From Actinomycetota bacterium (lineage in GTDB: Bacteria; Actinomycetota; Acidimicrobiia; Acidimicrobiales; Poriferisodaliceae), in contig PCCJ01000063.1 in assembly GCA_002731665.1 (NCBI GenBank), forward strand, positions 1 through 18,605: a stretch of 18,605 bases of DNA, given 5' to 3'. Positions 1 to 6,801 of the stretch are shown here, piece by piece (the stretch's first letter is position 1; the number at the start of each line of letters is the position of its first letter). The notes below the pieces were generated by a model, which saw only the letters and a list, made by a program, of their open reading frames with translations, was not told the DNA's origin and made no database searches. A program made the translations under genes and the position numbers.

Positions 1-524
1 ACTTTCTGGCCGTTGAGGACCCATTCATCACCATCTTTGTCGGCACGCATTTGCAAACTAGCTAGATCGGAACCAGCACCAGGCTCTGAAAATAGTTGGC
101 AAGCTATCAAGTCTGCTCCGTACAGTTTTGGTAATAATTCTGATGAAACTTCGGTTTGACCGTGGGCAAGAATCGTAGGAGCGACCATACCTAGGCCGAT
201 TCCAAAGAAACCGTTATCAGGAATATCGTATTGAGCTTCTAATTGAGCCCAGACACGCTCAAATCTTCGAGGGTGTCCACCGCCGCCTAATGACTTTGGC
301 CCAGATATCCATCCGAACCCAGCACGATATTTCTTCGCCCTCCATGCTTTCGCATTGTCTAGGTCAATTTGTTCTTGTTCTTTGTCGACTTCTTCAAACA
401 TTGCTGCATTGTCAGGGCCCTTACCCCAAACAAAAGCGTCGCGCTCTGCCTTTTGAGGTAAGCCAGATTCTTCTAGAAAGCTTGTTGCGTCTTTTGTGAA
501 CTGCTCTTCTGTTGTTTCAGACAT
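1..524 (-). CDS. Acyl-CoA dehydrogenase, N-terminal part (cut by window edge)
   Basis: Flavoprotein that would oxidise an acyl-CoA to the 2-enoyl-CoA. Only the first 174 codons are present; the frame is open to base 1, so the C-terminal FAD and catalytic-base part lies outside. The visible part has the helical N-terminal domain (an N-terminal stretch of about 65 residues that is rich in charged residues, then a region reading GFGWISGPKSLGGGG) and the start of the beta domain with the family signature CQLFSEPGAGSDLAS at about residues 142-156, followed by DEWVLNGQK. Start ATG at 524 is preceded by AAAGAG (532-537 on the plus strand, complemented) at 7 bases, an acceptable Shine-Dalgarno. It diverges from the small gene at 604. 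The substrate cannot be told from this part; FadE-type catabolic dehydrogenases are the nearest class. Confidence 0.9.
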   Translation of the reverse strand, partial: MSETTEEQFTKDATSFLEESGLPQKAERDAFVWGKGPDNAAMFEEVDKEQEQIDLDNAKAWRAKKYRAGFGWISGPKSLGGGGHPRRFERVWAQLEAQYDIPDNGFFGIGLGMVAPTILAHGQTEVSSELLPKLYGADLIACQLFSEPGAGSDLASLQMRADKDGDEWVLNGQK

Positions 525-589
525 GGTTAAACTCTTTGCAATGATTCAGATGGTTATGTGATAGTTCTCAAACTAGCCTGTTTCACGGC

Positions 590-595
590 TACGCT
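590..595 (+). promoter_or_regulatory. Possible -10 element (TACGCT) for the gene at 604
   Basis: TACGCT fits the TAnnnT actinobacterial -10 pattern and ends 8 bases before ATG 604. There is no Shine-Dalgarno, so a leaderless or near-leaderless transcript is plausible. No good -35 is visible. Weak on its own; it is listed because the same arrangement recurs in this window. Confidence 0.3.
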
Positions 596-603
596 TGTAA
601 ATT

Positions 604-897
604 ATGGGCCAACCAGTTCGCGTTTCTGAAAAAATTTCTGCTACTAGTCCAGGGACGGTTCGCTATGAAACCAACCGACCTTTGACAGGTATGGGACATC
701 GTTATTATCGAAGTGTGGAAGATGTCAAAAATGTTGAAGATCCGGCTGATGTTCTTGCGAGTCGTCTTTTCGATCGCGGAGGGGTTGATTTTTTGCATGT
801 CTACGGAAATGTCGCCACCGTTGATATTGCGAAAGGGCATGATTCGAAAGGCATAGTAGAAATCGTTACGAGTCTCTTCACGCACTACGGTGAATAA
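604..897 (+). CDS. Small protein resembling the NifU/Nfu N-terminal domain
   Basis: A 97-residue soluble protein. The sequence shows a beta-rich opening (GTVRYETNRPLTG, about 17-29), then DPADVLASRLFDRGGVDFLH (about 46-65), then a strand VYGNVATVDIA and a C-terminal amphipathic helix. This order (parent strand, short loop, small-domain 'LF..GGV', 'V.VYGN..TV' strand, helix) resembles the N-terminal domain of Nfu scaffold proteins (PF08712-like). No cysteine is present, so it cannot itself carry an Fe-S cluster as the Nfu C-terminal domain does. Start ATG 604 is the first in frame and lacks a Shine-Dalgarno. It ends 86 bases before the likely imuA start; no functional link to SOS is evident. 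The family call rests on pattern resemblance only. Confidence 0.6.
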   Translation: MGQPVRVSEKISATSPGTVRYETNRPLTGMGHRYYRSVEDVKNVEDPADVLASRLFDRGGVDFLHVYGNVATVDIAKGHDSKGIVEIVTSLFTHYGE

Positions 898-962
898 TTC
901 AAAGCAAATGGTTTCTAGGTAGCTATAGGTAAAGAGAGTTTTCCTGGGGGTTGGTGAAAACT

Positions 963-1004
963 CTCTGTAGAGTGATCGAACGTATGTTCGATCACTCTAC
1001 AGAG
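963..1004. repeat. 42-bp near-perfect palindrome enclosing the imuA SOS box
   Basis: Left arm CTCTGTAGAGTGATCGAAC (963-981) and right arm GTTCGATCACTCTACAGAG (986-1004) are exact reverse complements over 19 bp, with centre GTAT (982-985). Only the G982/T985 pair breaks full symmetry. A LexA site needs only the inner 14-16 bp; the extra 13 symmetric bases on each side are not explained by LexA recognition. The palindrome spans the possible imuA starts (it lies after TTG 951 and GTG 954, and ATG 984 is in its centre). If transcribed whole it would form a 19-bp hairpin with a 4-base loop. Confidence 0.95.
977..990. promoter_or_regulatory. LexA (SOS) box of imuA-imuB
   Basis: CGAACGTATGTTCG matches the actinobacterial/Gram-positive LexA operator CGAAC-N4-GTTCG exactly in both half-sites. 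It lies at the start of the imuA-imuB operon, a known LexA target in actinobacteria, and a second site of the same type precedes dnaE2. A TAGAGT element (968-973) inside the left arm could serve as -10 for a transcript starting near ATG 984; the operator would then cover the transcription start. The promoter reading is inference; the operator match is direct. Confidence 0.85.
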
Positions 1005-1766
1005 GTAAACGCAGGGACACCTGTCTCAGAAGCTATTAAAGAAATTGCTGATTTCGTTGCACCAACGTCTTTAGCAAACGAAAAGATTTTACCCGTCGAT
1101 AAGGAACTAGCTGCATTGTTTCCTGCAAAGGGCATCCGTAGAGGGTCTATTGTTTCGGTTTCTGGAGGTGCTTCCGTTAGCTTAGCTATAGCTTTGACAG
1201 CAGAAATTTCGAGGGGCGGAAACTGGATAGGGGTAGTAGGTCTTCCTTCGCTGGGACTTTCTGCTGTTTCTGAAATGGGCATTCCTCTTCAACGGTGGGT
1301 ATTCATAGATCAGCCCAAGGTCCAGATTGAGGAATCTATAGCTGTCCTAGCGGCTGGGGTTGACCTCATTCTGTTAGGGGAGGAAACTAAGATTGCGCCA
1401 AGTCAGACTCGGCGATTTGTTGCTCGTATACGTGCTCAAGGAAGTTCTGTAATTTTTGTAACAGACAAAAATTCAAGTCAGTTGACTTTCGGGCTTGATT
1501 TGTCCTTATCAGTAAAATCAAGTAAATGGTTAGGCCTTGGCATGGGCCATGGGCGGTTATCTTCTCGTCGTGTGGAGGTCTCTGTTTCAGGACGTGGTGC
1601 TGCATCAAGATCTCAGAAAATTGCTTTTTGGCTTCCGAACTCCCAAGGTGAAATTCAGAGAATCACGCACTCCGTCAGTCGTGAGAAAAAAGTAATTCAG
1701 GGAAGACCTTCAGTGGTATCTGGCTCTGAATTAGAGGAGACAATAGATATTCCACAGGCGAGCTAG
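984..1766 (+). CDS. imuA': ImuA' (RecA-like mutasome accessory protein)
   Basis: RecA-fold accessory factor of the SOS mutasome, thought to link ImuB and DnaE2 to RecA at damaged DNA. From ATG 984 it has 260 residues. The RecA-like core begins at LPVDKELAALFPAKGIRRG and SIVSVSGGASVSLAIAL. The latter sits where RecA has Walker A, but GKT/S is absent, as is usual for ImuA' proteins; the stretch LQRWVFIDQPK and the later DLILLGEETK region follow the RecA order. The frame stays open upstream to TTG 951 and GTG 954 (behind a GGGGG run), but these place the 42-bp palindrome inside the coding sequence, so ATG 984 is preferred. No other ATG or GTG occurs in frame between 984 and the conserved core. 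The stop is 2 bases before imuB, so the two form one operon. Confidence is high for family, moderate for the start. Confidence 0.85.
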   Translation: MFDHSTEVNAGTPVSEAIKEIADFVAPTSLANEKILPVDKELAALFPAKGIRRGSIVSVSGGASVSLAIALTAEISRGGNWIGVVGLPSLGLSAVSEMGIPLQRWVFIDQPKVQIEESIAVLAAGVDLILLGEETKIAPSQTRRFVARIRAQGSSVIFVTDKNSSQLTFGLDLSLSVKSSKWLGLGMGHGRLSSRRVEVSVSGRGAASRSQKIAFWLPNSQGEIQRITHSVSREKKVIQGRPSVVSGSELEETIDIPQAS

Positions 1767-1768
1767 CG

Positions 1769-3373
1769 GTGAGCGAAACTCGTACACTTGTTGTGAAAAT
1801 TCCTTGCTGGAATATTGCTGTTGCCGGGACTTCTCTTGATGGAGCTGCTGTTTCTTTAAATAATGGTCGGGTGGCTGAAGCCACACCCACAGCAACAAGC
1901 TTTGGCGTAGTTCCTGGTCTGAATTTACGTAAGGCCCAGTCATTATGTCCCTCTTTGAGTGTCATTGAAAACAACATGATTCAAAGCGCTCAGAGGTTTG
2001 ATCAAATTGTTTTAGCCCTTGGTGATATAACCCCAAGAATTGAAGTTCTTGATCCAGGTTTTTGCAGTTTCATGACTCGTGGACCTTCAGGATATTTCGG
2101 GGGAGATGAGAGATTAGTAGAAAAAGTAATCAGCATCTTGAAAAATGCTTTCGCTGACCTGAAATTGTCCAAGGGTTTGCGTCCACATATTGGAGTAGCC
2201 GATGATTTGTTCGGAGCAAGCCTTGCTGCTTATTTCACTGAGAGTCGATTATCTAAAATAATTGATGTTGGCGAAACCCTTCAATTTGTTAAGTCTCTTC
2301 CTACTTCTGTGCTTTTCAGCGGGGTTGGTTCTTTCTCCTTTGATTCTGGTTTAATCAATACATTTTTACGCTTAGGACTTCACTCATTAGGCGATATTGG
2401 ATCTTTGCAAGCTTCAGATGTTTTAGGCCGTTTCGGAATTTCGGGGGAATTGATTCATCGTTTCATCAATGGGTTAGGAAATTTTCCTATAACCACCAGA
2501 TCTGTTCCCCCTGGTTTAGAAAAAAAAATAGAATTTGAACCACCGTTAGAACGAGTTGAAGATGTTGTGAGGGCTGCAAAGTCTTTAGGACATCAGCTAA
2601 GTTCTGACTTTTCCAGAGAGGGACTTACCTGTTTACAAGTATCTATAGAAATTGAAACTGAGCATGGCGAAAAAAGCTTCCGATATTGGCGGCATGAACA
2701 CCAATTTATTGCGGCGAATGTTGGCGAGCGTGTTCGCTGGCAACTGCAGAATTGGCTTCAATCAGATTCTACACTTACCGGAGGAATCATCTTGTTGCGA
2801 ATTCGTCCTGAAGAAATAGTTCCACATACAGGTAAGCAGCTTAGATTTTGGGGAGGCCAGACCGATGAAGATTTTCGTGCTTCTCAGGCATTCGAAAAAG
2901 TTCAGAAGATTCTTGGGCAAAACGAGGTCACTCTTGTGGCTGAGGGTAGCGGGCGGCAACTGACCGAGTTTGGAATAAGAGTTTCTTTCACTCAAGAAGC
3001 GCTGCTTTCATCAGAGCGAAGTAAGGGGTTCTTTGATGGGTTATGCACTCCATGGCCAGGAAGGCTTCCATCGCCTTCTCCTGCAGTAGTGTTCTCTACT
3101 CCTAAGCCTTTAGAAGTATTTGATGTAGGAGGGAAACCAGTTCAAGTTAGCGGGCGGGGCAATATGACAGGCCAACCAGCAACTCTTGTAGGGATGGGAG
3201 TGAAGGCCCGTTCTATTGCTAATTGGGCTGGTCCATGGCCTGTGGAAGAGTATTGGTGGGATCTAAGTAAGCATTATCGTCAAGCGAGGTTTCAATTTGT
3301 GCTTGAGGATGGTTCGGCGCATCTATGTGTAGTCGAACGAAGCAGATGGTGGCTGCAAGCTACTTATTCTTAG
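1769..3373 (+). CDS. imuB: ImuB, catalytically inactive Y-family polymerase-like mutasome hub
   Basis: Non-catalytic Y-family polymerase homologue that brings DnaE2 to the sliding clamp during SOS mutagenesis. 534 residues, the usual ImuB size. The fold markers are present, but the metal-binding acids are not: the first motif reads VVKIPCWNIAVAG (8-20) instead of a DMDxFFA-type motif, and where active enzymes have SxDE the sequence is VLDPGFCSF (93-101). The helix-hairpin-helix region (about 183-240) and little-finger region follow. QLRFWG (357-362) matches the beta-clamp-binding motif known in mycobacterial ImuB (QLPLWG at an equivalent position), and the following EDFRASQAFEKVQKILG stretch is typical of the family. 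The C-terminal tail (about 430-534, Trp-rich end) is the expected ImuA'/DnaE2 interaction region. Start is GTG 1769, 2 bases after the imuA stop. Confidence 0.93.
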   Translation: MSETRTLVVKIPCWNIAVAGTSLDGAAVSLNNGRVAEATPTATSFGVVPGLNLRKAQSLCPSLSVIENNMIQSAQRFDQIVLALGDITPRIEVLDPGFCSFMTRGPSGYFGGDERLVEKVISILKNAFADLKLSKGLRPHIGVADDLFGASLAAYFTESRLSKIIDVGETLQFVKSLPTSVLFSGVGSFSFDSGLINTFLRLGLHSLGDIGSLQASDVLGRFGISGELIHRFINGLGNFPITTRSVPPGLEKKIEFEPPLERVEDVVRAAKSLGHQLSSDFSREGLTCLQVSIEIETEHGEKSFRYWRHEHQFIAANVGERVRWQLQNWLQSDSTLTGGIILLRIRPEEIVPHTGKQLRFWGGQTDEDFRASQAFEKVQKILGQNEVTLVAEGSGRQLTEFGIRVSFTQEALLSSERSKGFFDGLCTPWPGRLPSPSPAVVFSTPKPLEVFDVGGKPVQVSGRGNMTGQPATLVGMGVKARSIANWAGPWPVEEYWWDLSKHYRQARFQFVLEDGSAHLCVVERSRWWLQATYS

Positions 3374-3399
3374 AGCTTCAATTAATTTGCAGCGCCTAA

Positions 3400-4707
3400 T
3401 CAGCGTCCATTTGTTGACCAATGCCAGGGCTCACTCGGTAAATTTTTGAAGCCATACTTATGAGCGTTTCTTCGTAACCATTTATAGCCAGAAGTGCTGC
3501 TCCATAGAGCCCTGCCATTTTGAGTAAAGTCGATTGCGAGTCCTCGTTCATGCATAGAAGACCCAGGTCTTGCTGTAGGCGGCCGGCATTGGTATGAAGG
3601 CTTTTGGTAGATAGCCCATTGGCTTGTTCCACAGTGAGCTTTACGCAGCGCTATCTGGCTAGCGGGGCCTCTGTATCCTCCGCCGCCGAATCGTATTCCA
3701 TCTCTTAAGGCATGCTGTAATAGTTTGAGAAGATTATCTGCTATGGATTCGTGTACACGGATGCCCCAGACAGTTGTGAGCTCTGAAAGTTTTATATTGT
3801 TGTTAGTTGGCATTGGGGCAACCCCACCCGCAGCTCGCCTTGCAGCTTCTTCTGCTTCTCTAACGATTCTCTCTTCTCTAGCTCGCGCTGCTTTTTCTGC
3901 GCGTGTCACCTGAGCTACTTTTCGCTCGCTCTCTTTAATTTTTGCGGCTAATTGGGCATCAGCATCATCTACAAGAGCACCTTCTGAGACCTGTTGGGCA
4001 AGTTTACTTTTTGCAGATGCGACCATCTGATCTTGAAGTAACAGGGCTTCGAATAGCTCGTCGAGTTGCTGATCTACTTCTTCTTGTTTGGCTTGTTGTT
4101 CATCTTTAGCGATTTGCAAACCAACTGTTGCCTGGTCCATGTCGATACGAAGAGCTCTTACTTGATCGCCAGTGTTTTTGATATTGCCGAATGCTGCGCC
4201 GATGATAGTTTGTATTCGAGCTGCTTTGTAAATATCGCCGGTTGTCGCAAGCCCGAATGATCCCTCAACAGTAGAATCTCTTCCTATGTAAGTTTGCACG
4301 GCTAAATCTTGGACCCTTAGGTTTAGGGCTTCATGAGTTTCTTTTAGTTTTTGGTTTTTTAGCTTTGCCGCATCAACTGCAGCCTCAGCAGCGAGCAAAA
4401 AGTATTCTGCTTCATCGCTATCTTCGCGTTGCTCCTCGACTAATTTGTCGAGATCGTTCAGAGCGTCTTCTACTTCGCTAACTTCTGCGGTAGCGATGCT
4501 GATTAGTCTGTTTTTTTCTAAGACTTGTGTCTGGAAAGCGTCTCGCTCCTGACGAAGTTTGGTCGTGGCAGAGTTGAGTGCCGCTTTTTCTTTACGTAGC
4601 TGGGCGCTTGATTTAGAAGTTGCGGCGTTAACGGCCGGCGTGAGCCACATGAAGCTTGAGAGGAGTGCGGCTATCGAAAGCCACATTAGCTGAATAGTTT
4701 TACGCAC
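3400..4707 (-). CDS. Secreted coiled-coil protein with C-terminal M15/VanY D,D-carboxypeptidase domain
   Basis: Predicted extracytoplasmic zinc peptidase acting on peptidoglycan stem peptides. 435 residues from GTG 4707. Signal peptide: MRK, hydrophobic core 7-22, likely cleavage after VNA (28). Residues about 32-300 are very rich in Ala, Glu, Gln and Lys with heptad-like spacing: a long coiled coil. The catalytic domain (about 310-435) has SSMHERGLAIDF (383-394) and EPWHWS (426-431), giving zinc ligands H386, D393, H429 and catalytic E426 of the M15B (VanY/DacB-like) family. The coiled-coil-plus-hydrolase layout recalls EnvC, PcsB and RipA-type division hydrolases, which use other catalytic domains, so a role in septal wall cleavage is a reasonable guess only. 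It is convergent with imuB (26-base gap, no terminator hairpin seen). A short inverted repeat lies upstream. Confidence 0.88.
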   Translation of the reverse strand: MRKTIQLMWLSIAALLSSFMWLTPAVNAATSKSSAQLRKEKAALNSATTKLRQERDAFQTQVLEKNRLISIATAEVSEVEDALNDLDKLVEEQREDSDEAEYFLLAAEAAVDAAKLKNQKLKETHEALNLRVQDLAVQTYIGRDSTVEGSFGLATTGDIYKAARIQTIIGAAFGNIKNTGDQVRALRIDMDQATVGLQIAKDEQQAKQEEVDQQLDELFEALLLQDQMVASAKSKLAQQVSEGALVDDADAQLAAKIKESERKVAQVTRAEKAARAREERIVREAEEAARRAAGGVAPMPTNNNIKLSELTTVWGIRVHESIADNLLKLLQHALRDGIRFGGGGYRGPASQIALRKAHCGTSQWAIYQKPSYQCRPPTARPGSSMHERGLAIDFTQNGRALWSSTSGYKWLRRNAHKYGFKNLPSEPWHWSTNGR

Positions 4708-4727
4708 AGAAAACTACTTTGGTAAAT

Positions 4728-4778
4728 CGCGACATCGATTACAACAGTAGCGACAAGTTCCACTTAATTTATGTCGCG
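4728..4778. repeat. Inverted repeat CGCGACAT / ATGTCGCG upstream of the M15 peptidase
   Basis: CGCGACAT (4728-4735) and ATGTCGCG (4771-4778) are perfect 8-bp inverted repeats 35 bases apart. A third partial copy, AGCGACA (4749-4755), lies between them. The group fills the 84-base gap between the FAH gene and the peptidase start, so it could be an operator for the peptidase. No known binding protein is recognised, and chance occurrence is possible. Confidence 0.4.
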
Positions 4779-4791
4779 TATGAAGAGATTG

Positions 4792-5625
4792 TTAGCTTTC
4801 ATTTACCACTGTGTTATTTAGAATTCCTATTCCAGGAATCTCGAACTCGACTTGATCGCCATCTGATAGCCATCTCTGTGGCTCCATTGAACCACCTGTG
4901 CCTTCAGGTGAGCCGGTAGCTATTATGTCTCCCGGTTCTAAGGGCATAACCATTGACAAGTATGAAATTAATTCTTCGACGCTGAAGATCATTTTAGATA
5001 GTTGCTCGTTCTGTCGCTCTTCACCGTTTACTCGAGAAATTACTCGTAAATCTGCTGGTGGCGGAAGCTCATCGAATGTGGTGATCCATGGGCCACATGA
5101 TCCAGATCGATAGAAATTTTTGCCTGCAGCAACGCTGTGGCGTTGCCAATTACGAACTGAACCATCATTTAGAATGGTGTATCCTGCCACATGCTCAAGT
5201 GCGGAAGATTCGCTAATATGTCGTCCCGGCTTTCCGATGACGATAGCAAGTTCAACTTCATAATCCAGTTGCTCAGAGACTGTAGGTCGAATAAGGAAAT
5301 CTTGATGGGCGATTAAGGTCCCAGGAGGTTTATTGAAATAGACAGGTTGTTTGGGTGCCTTGACCTCGCCTCCGAGAGGGTACTTTTTGTGATAGTTGAG
5401 TCCAGCGCAGAGAAGTCTTCGGTTGTCGGTAATTGGAATATCAAATTTGATTTGTTCCCAGGTGTAGTCGTGATCACGATTACTAAAGCTAGAAAGGCTT
5501 TCGAGGTCTTCGAGCAGATCTCCTAAATGTTTGTAAGGAGTTACTGCTGTCAGGTCGATTACACCATCTACTGTGGCGATTCCGAACTTTGATTTATTAT
5601 CGATACTAAAACTTAGGAGTCTCAC
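4792..5625 (-). CDS. Fumarylacetoacetate hydrolase (FAH) family protein
   Basis: Member of the FAH superfamily, metal-dependent enzymes that hydrolyse, isomerise or decarboxylate acylpyruvate-like intermediates of aromatic and amino-acid breakdown. 277 residues from the chosen start. A short N-terminal domain (MRLLSFSIDNKSKFG, DGVIDLT) is followed by the catalytic domain beginning LLCAGLNYHKKY (71-82). Metal ligands are visible in LDYEVELAIVIGK (E123, E125) and GYTILNDGSVRNWQ (D154); GDIIATGSPEGTG is the conserved late loop. The frame extends 6 codons further to GTG 5643, but GTG 5625 gives the usual family N-terminus and sits 7 bases behind a TACTGT -10-like element, which fits leaderless initiation. 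The exact substrate cannot be read from the sequence. The nearby HAD gene (divergent) and acyl-CoA dehydrogenase suggest general catabolism. Confidence 0.88.
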   Translation of the reverse strand: MRLLSFSIDNKSKFGIATVDGVIDLTAVTPYKHLGDLLEDLESLSSFSNRDHDYTWEQIKFDIPITDNRRLLCAGLNYHKKYPLGGEVKAPKQPVYFNKPPGTLIAHQDFLIRPTVSEQLDYEVELAIVIGKPGRHISESSALEHVAGYTILNDGSVRNWQRHSVAAGKNFYRSGSCGPWITTFDELPPPADLRVISRVNGEERQNEQLSKMIFSVEELISYLSMVMPLEPGDIIATGSPEGTGGSMEPQRWLSDGDQVEFEIPGIGILNNTVVNES

Positions 5626-5632
5626 ATGGATA

Positions 5633-5638
5633 ACAGTA
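5633..5638 (-). promoter_or_regulatory. Possible -10 element (TACTGT) for the FAH-family gene
   Basis: On the minus strand TACTGT fits TAnnnT and is followed by 7 bases (TATCCAT) and GTG 5625. No Shine-Dalgarno precedes that GTG. The spacing supports a leaderless transcript and favours 5625 over 5643 as the start. No clear -35. Confidence 0.35.
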
Positions 5639-5670
5639 GCCACTGATAGCTGGAGTTTCTGCGGTGTGGC

Positions 5671-5676
5671 TAATCT
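5671..5676 (+). promoter_or_regulatory. Possible -10 element (TAATCT) for the HAD hydrolase
   Basis: TAATCT fits TAnnnT and lies exactly 7 bases before ATG 5684, with no Shine-Dalgarno between, as expected for a leaderless mRNA. No good -35 is seen at 16-18 bases upstream. Confidence 0.4.
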
Positions 5677-5683
5677 TTCATAT

Positions 5684-6328
5684 ATGTCTATTGAAGCGGT
5701 GATATTCGATGTTGGTGGAGTTTTAGTTGAGTCGCCGTTTGTGGCTGCTATGCGTTGGGCGAAAGATTGGGATTTGCCAGATTCTGCCTTAGCTACTCTT
5801 TTTGGTGAATATAGTCGGGTCCCAGTATTGGGTCAGGAACCGCCGATATGGCATGAAGTTGAGTGTGGCCGTGTTCCGTTAACGAGCTTTATAGAAAATA
5901 TGAAGAGAAACTTGGCACGTGACTTACCCAAAAACCATCGGGCGCTTCGAATGGAGGCCTCCGATTTTAATCCTTTTAGAGGTGCCGAGTTGAATCAAGA
6001 CGTATTGGGTTTGGTGCACCGGCTTCGAGACCAGGGTTTACGTGTGTCGATTCTTACTAATAATGTTGTGGAATGGAGTGAGTGGCGTTCGGTTGTTCCT
6101 ATCGAAAATTTTGAAGACGTTGTTGATTCATGTGAGGTTGGTATTCGAAAACCTGACCCTGAGATCTTTCAACTAGCCTGTAGGAGGTTGTTGTTACCCG
6201 CCGACTCTTGCTTGTTTCTTGACGACCATCCTGGAAATGTCGATGCAGCTAGAACTTTTGGACTTCATGCCGTTCTAGTTACAGATGATTACGAAGCTCT
6301 CGTTCGTGAAGTTTTAGCTATGGTCTAA
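5684..6328 (+). CDS. HAD-superfamily hydrolase (subfamily IA, ACAD10/epoxide-hydrolase N-domain type)
   Basis: Predicted cytosolic phosphatase or related hydrolase, 214 residues. All four HAD motifs are visible: motif I AVIFDVGGVLV (nucleophile D9), motif II SILTNN (T125), motif III K156 in IRKPDPEIF, motif IV LFLDDHPGNVDAA (D180, D181). The second motif-I aspartate, usually the general acid, is Gly11 (DVGGV), as in the HAD domains of soluble epoxide hydrolase, ACAD10 and related bacterial proteins; this can reduce or change phosphatase activity. The frame runs upstream to 5573, but those 37 codons overlap the divergent FAH gene and lack similarity to the family, so ATG 5684, directly before the motif-I strand, is chosen. 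Its stop overlaps that of the convergent gene by a few bases. Substrate unknown. Confidence 0.9.
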   Translation: MSIEAVIFDVGGVLVESPFVAAMRWAKDWDLPDSALATLFGEYSRVPVLGQEPPIWHEVECGRVPLTSFIENMKRNLARDLPKNHRALRMEASDFNPFRGAELNQDVLGLVHRLRDQGLRVSILTNNVVEWSEWRSVVPIENFEDVVDSCEVGIRKPDPEIFQLACRRLLLPADSCLFLDDHPGNVDAARTFGLHAVLVTDDYEALVREVLAMV

Positions 6329-6801
6329 TTTTTTTTGAAAACTCGTAGCGGCTCTCCTGCTCCAGCTCTTATTGTTGTTTCGATAAGCGTCAAGTCTGTC
6401 CCTTGAGCGAATCCGGTCCAGTCAGGGAGAACGACTGAGATGACAGGCTCTCCCACTGTTAGATGAAGAGACACTTCTGTGTCTGGCGGCCAGCTTTTGA
6501 TTATGTACCCTTTTTTCGTATTGAACTCTCCGAGTGTTAACCCATTTTCAGTTGCAATCAAAAACTGTCGTTGTTGATTACGTAAATGATGAATGATAGC
6601 CAGGACGCAAATTAGATAAAATAGAAAGGCGCCTGATAGACCCAGGAAGATCCCGATGCTGAATACCAAAATTCGAATCGCTGCTGAGCGACGGCGCTTA
6701 GTCCGGTTTTCGAAGTCTGATACCGATGATAGAGACCGTGGAACTGAGCCAATAGTCTGTTGAATCACTGCTAGCGGGCTGAAATGTTTTTGCATTGTCA
6801 T
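6325..6801 (-). CDS. Small membrane protein of unknown function, coupled to the amidase genes
   Basis: 158 residues, not recognised. A cytoplasmic-looking N-terminus rich in Ser, then a basic patch KRRRS (35-39), then a long hydrophobic segment (about 41-70) that is one long or two closely packed membrane helices, then a soluble C-terminal part (about 78-158) with beta-like alternation (FLIATENGLTLGEF, WPPDTEVSLHL, EPVISVVLPDW). The latter loosely recalls bacterial PH-like domains attached to membrane segments; this is speculation. ATG 6801 overlaps the upstream amidase stop as ATGA (6798-6801), so translation is probably coupled and the gene is the last of a three-gene operon. Its TAG stop (6325-6327) overlaps the TAA of the convergent HAD gene, leaving no room for a terminator between them. 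Confidence 0.7.
   Translation of the reverse strand: MTMQKHFSPLAVIQQTIGSVPRSLSSVSDFENRTKRRRSAAIRILVFSIGIFLGLSGAFLFYLICVLAIIHHLRNQQRQFLIATENGLTLGEFNTKKGYIIKSWPPDTEVSLHLTVGEPVISVVLPDWTGFAQGTDLTLIETTIRAGAGEPLRVFKKN

Noticed and set aside
2762..2995. Open frame on the minus strand inside imuB
   Set aside because: Shadow of a clearly coding plus-strand frame; no recognisable domain and no upstream signals.
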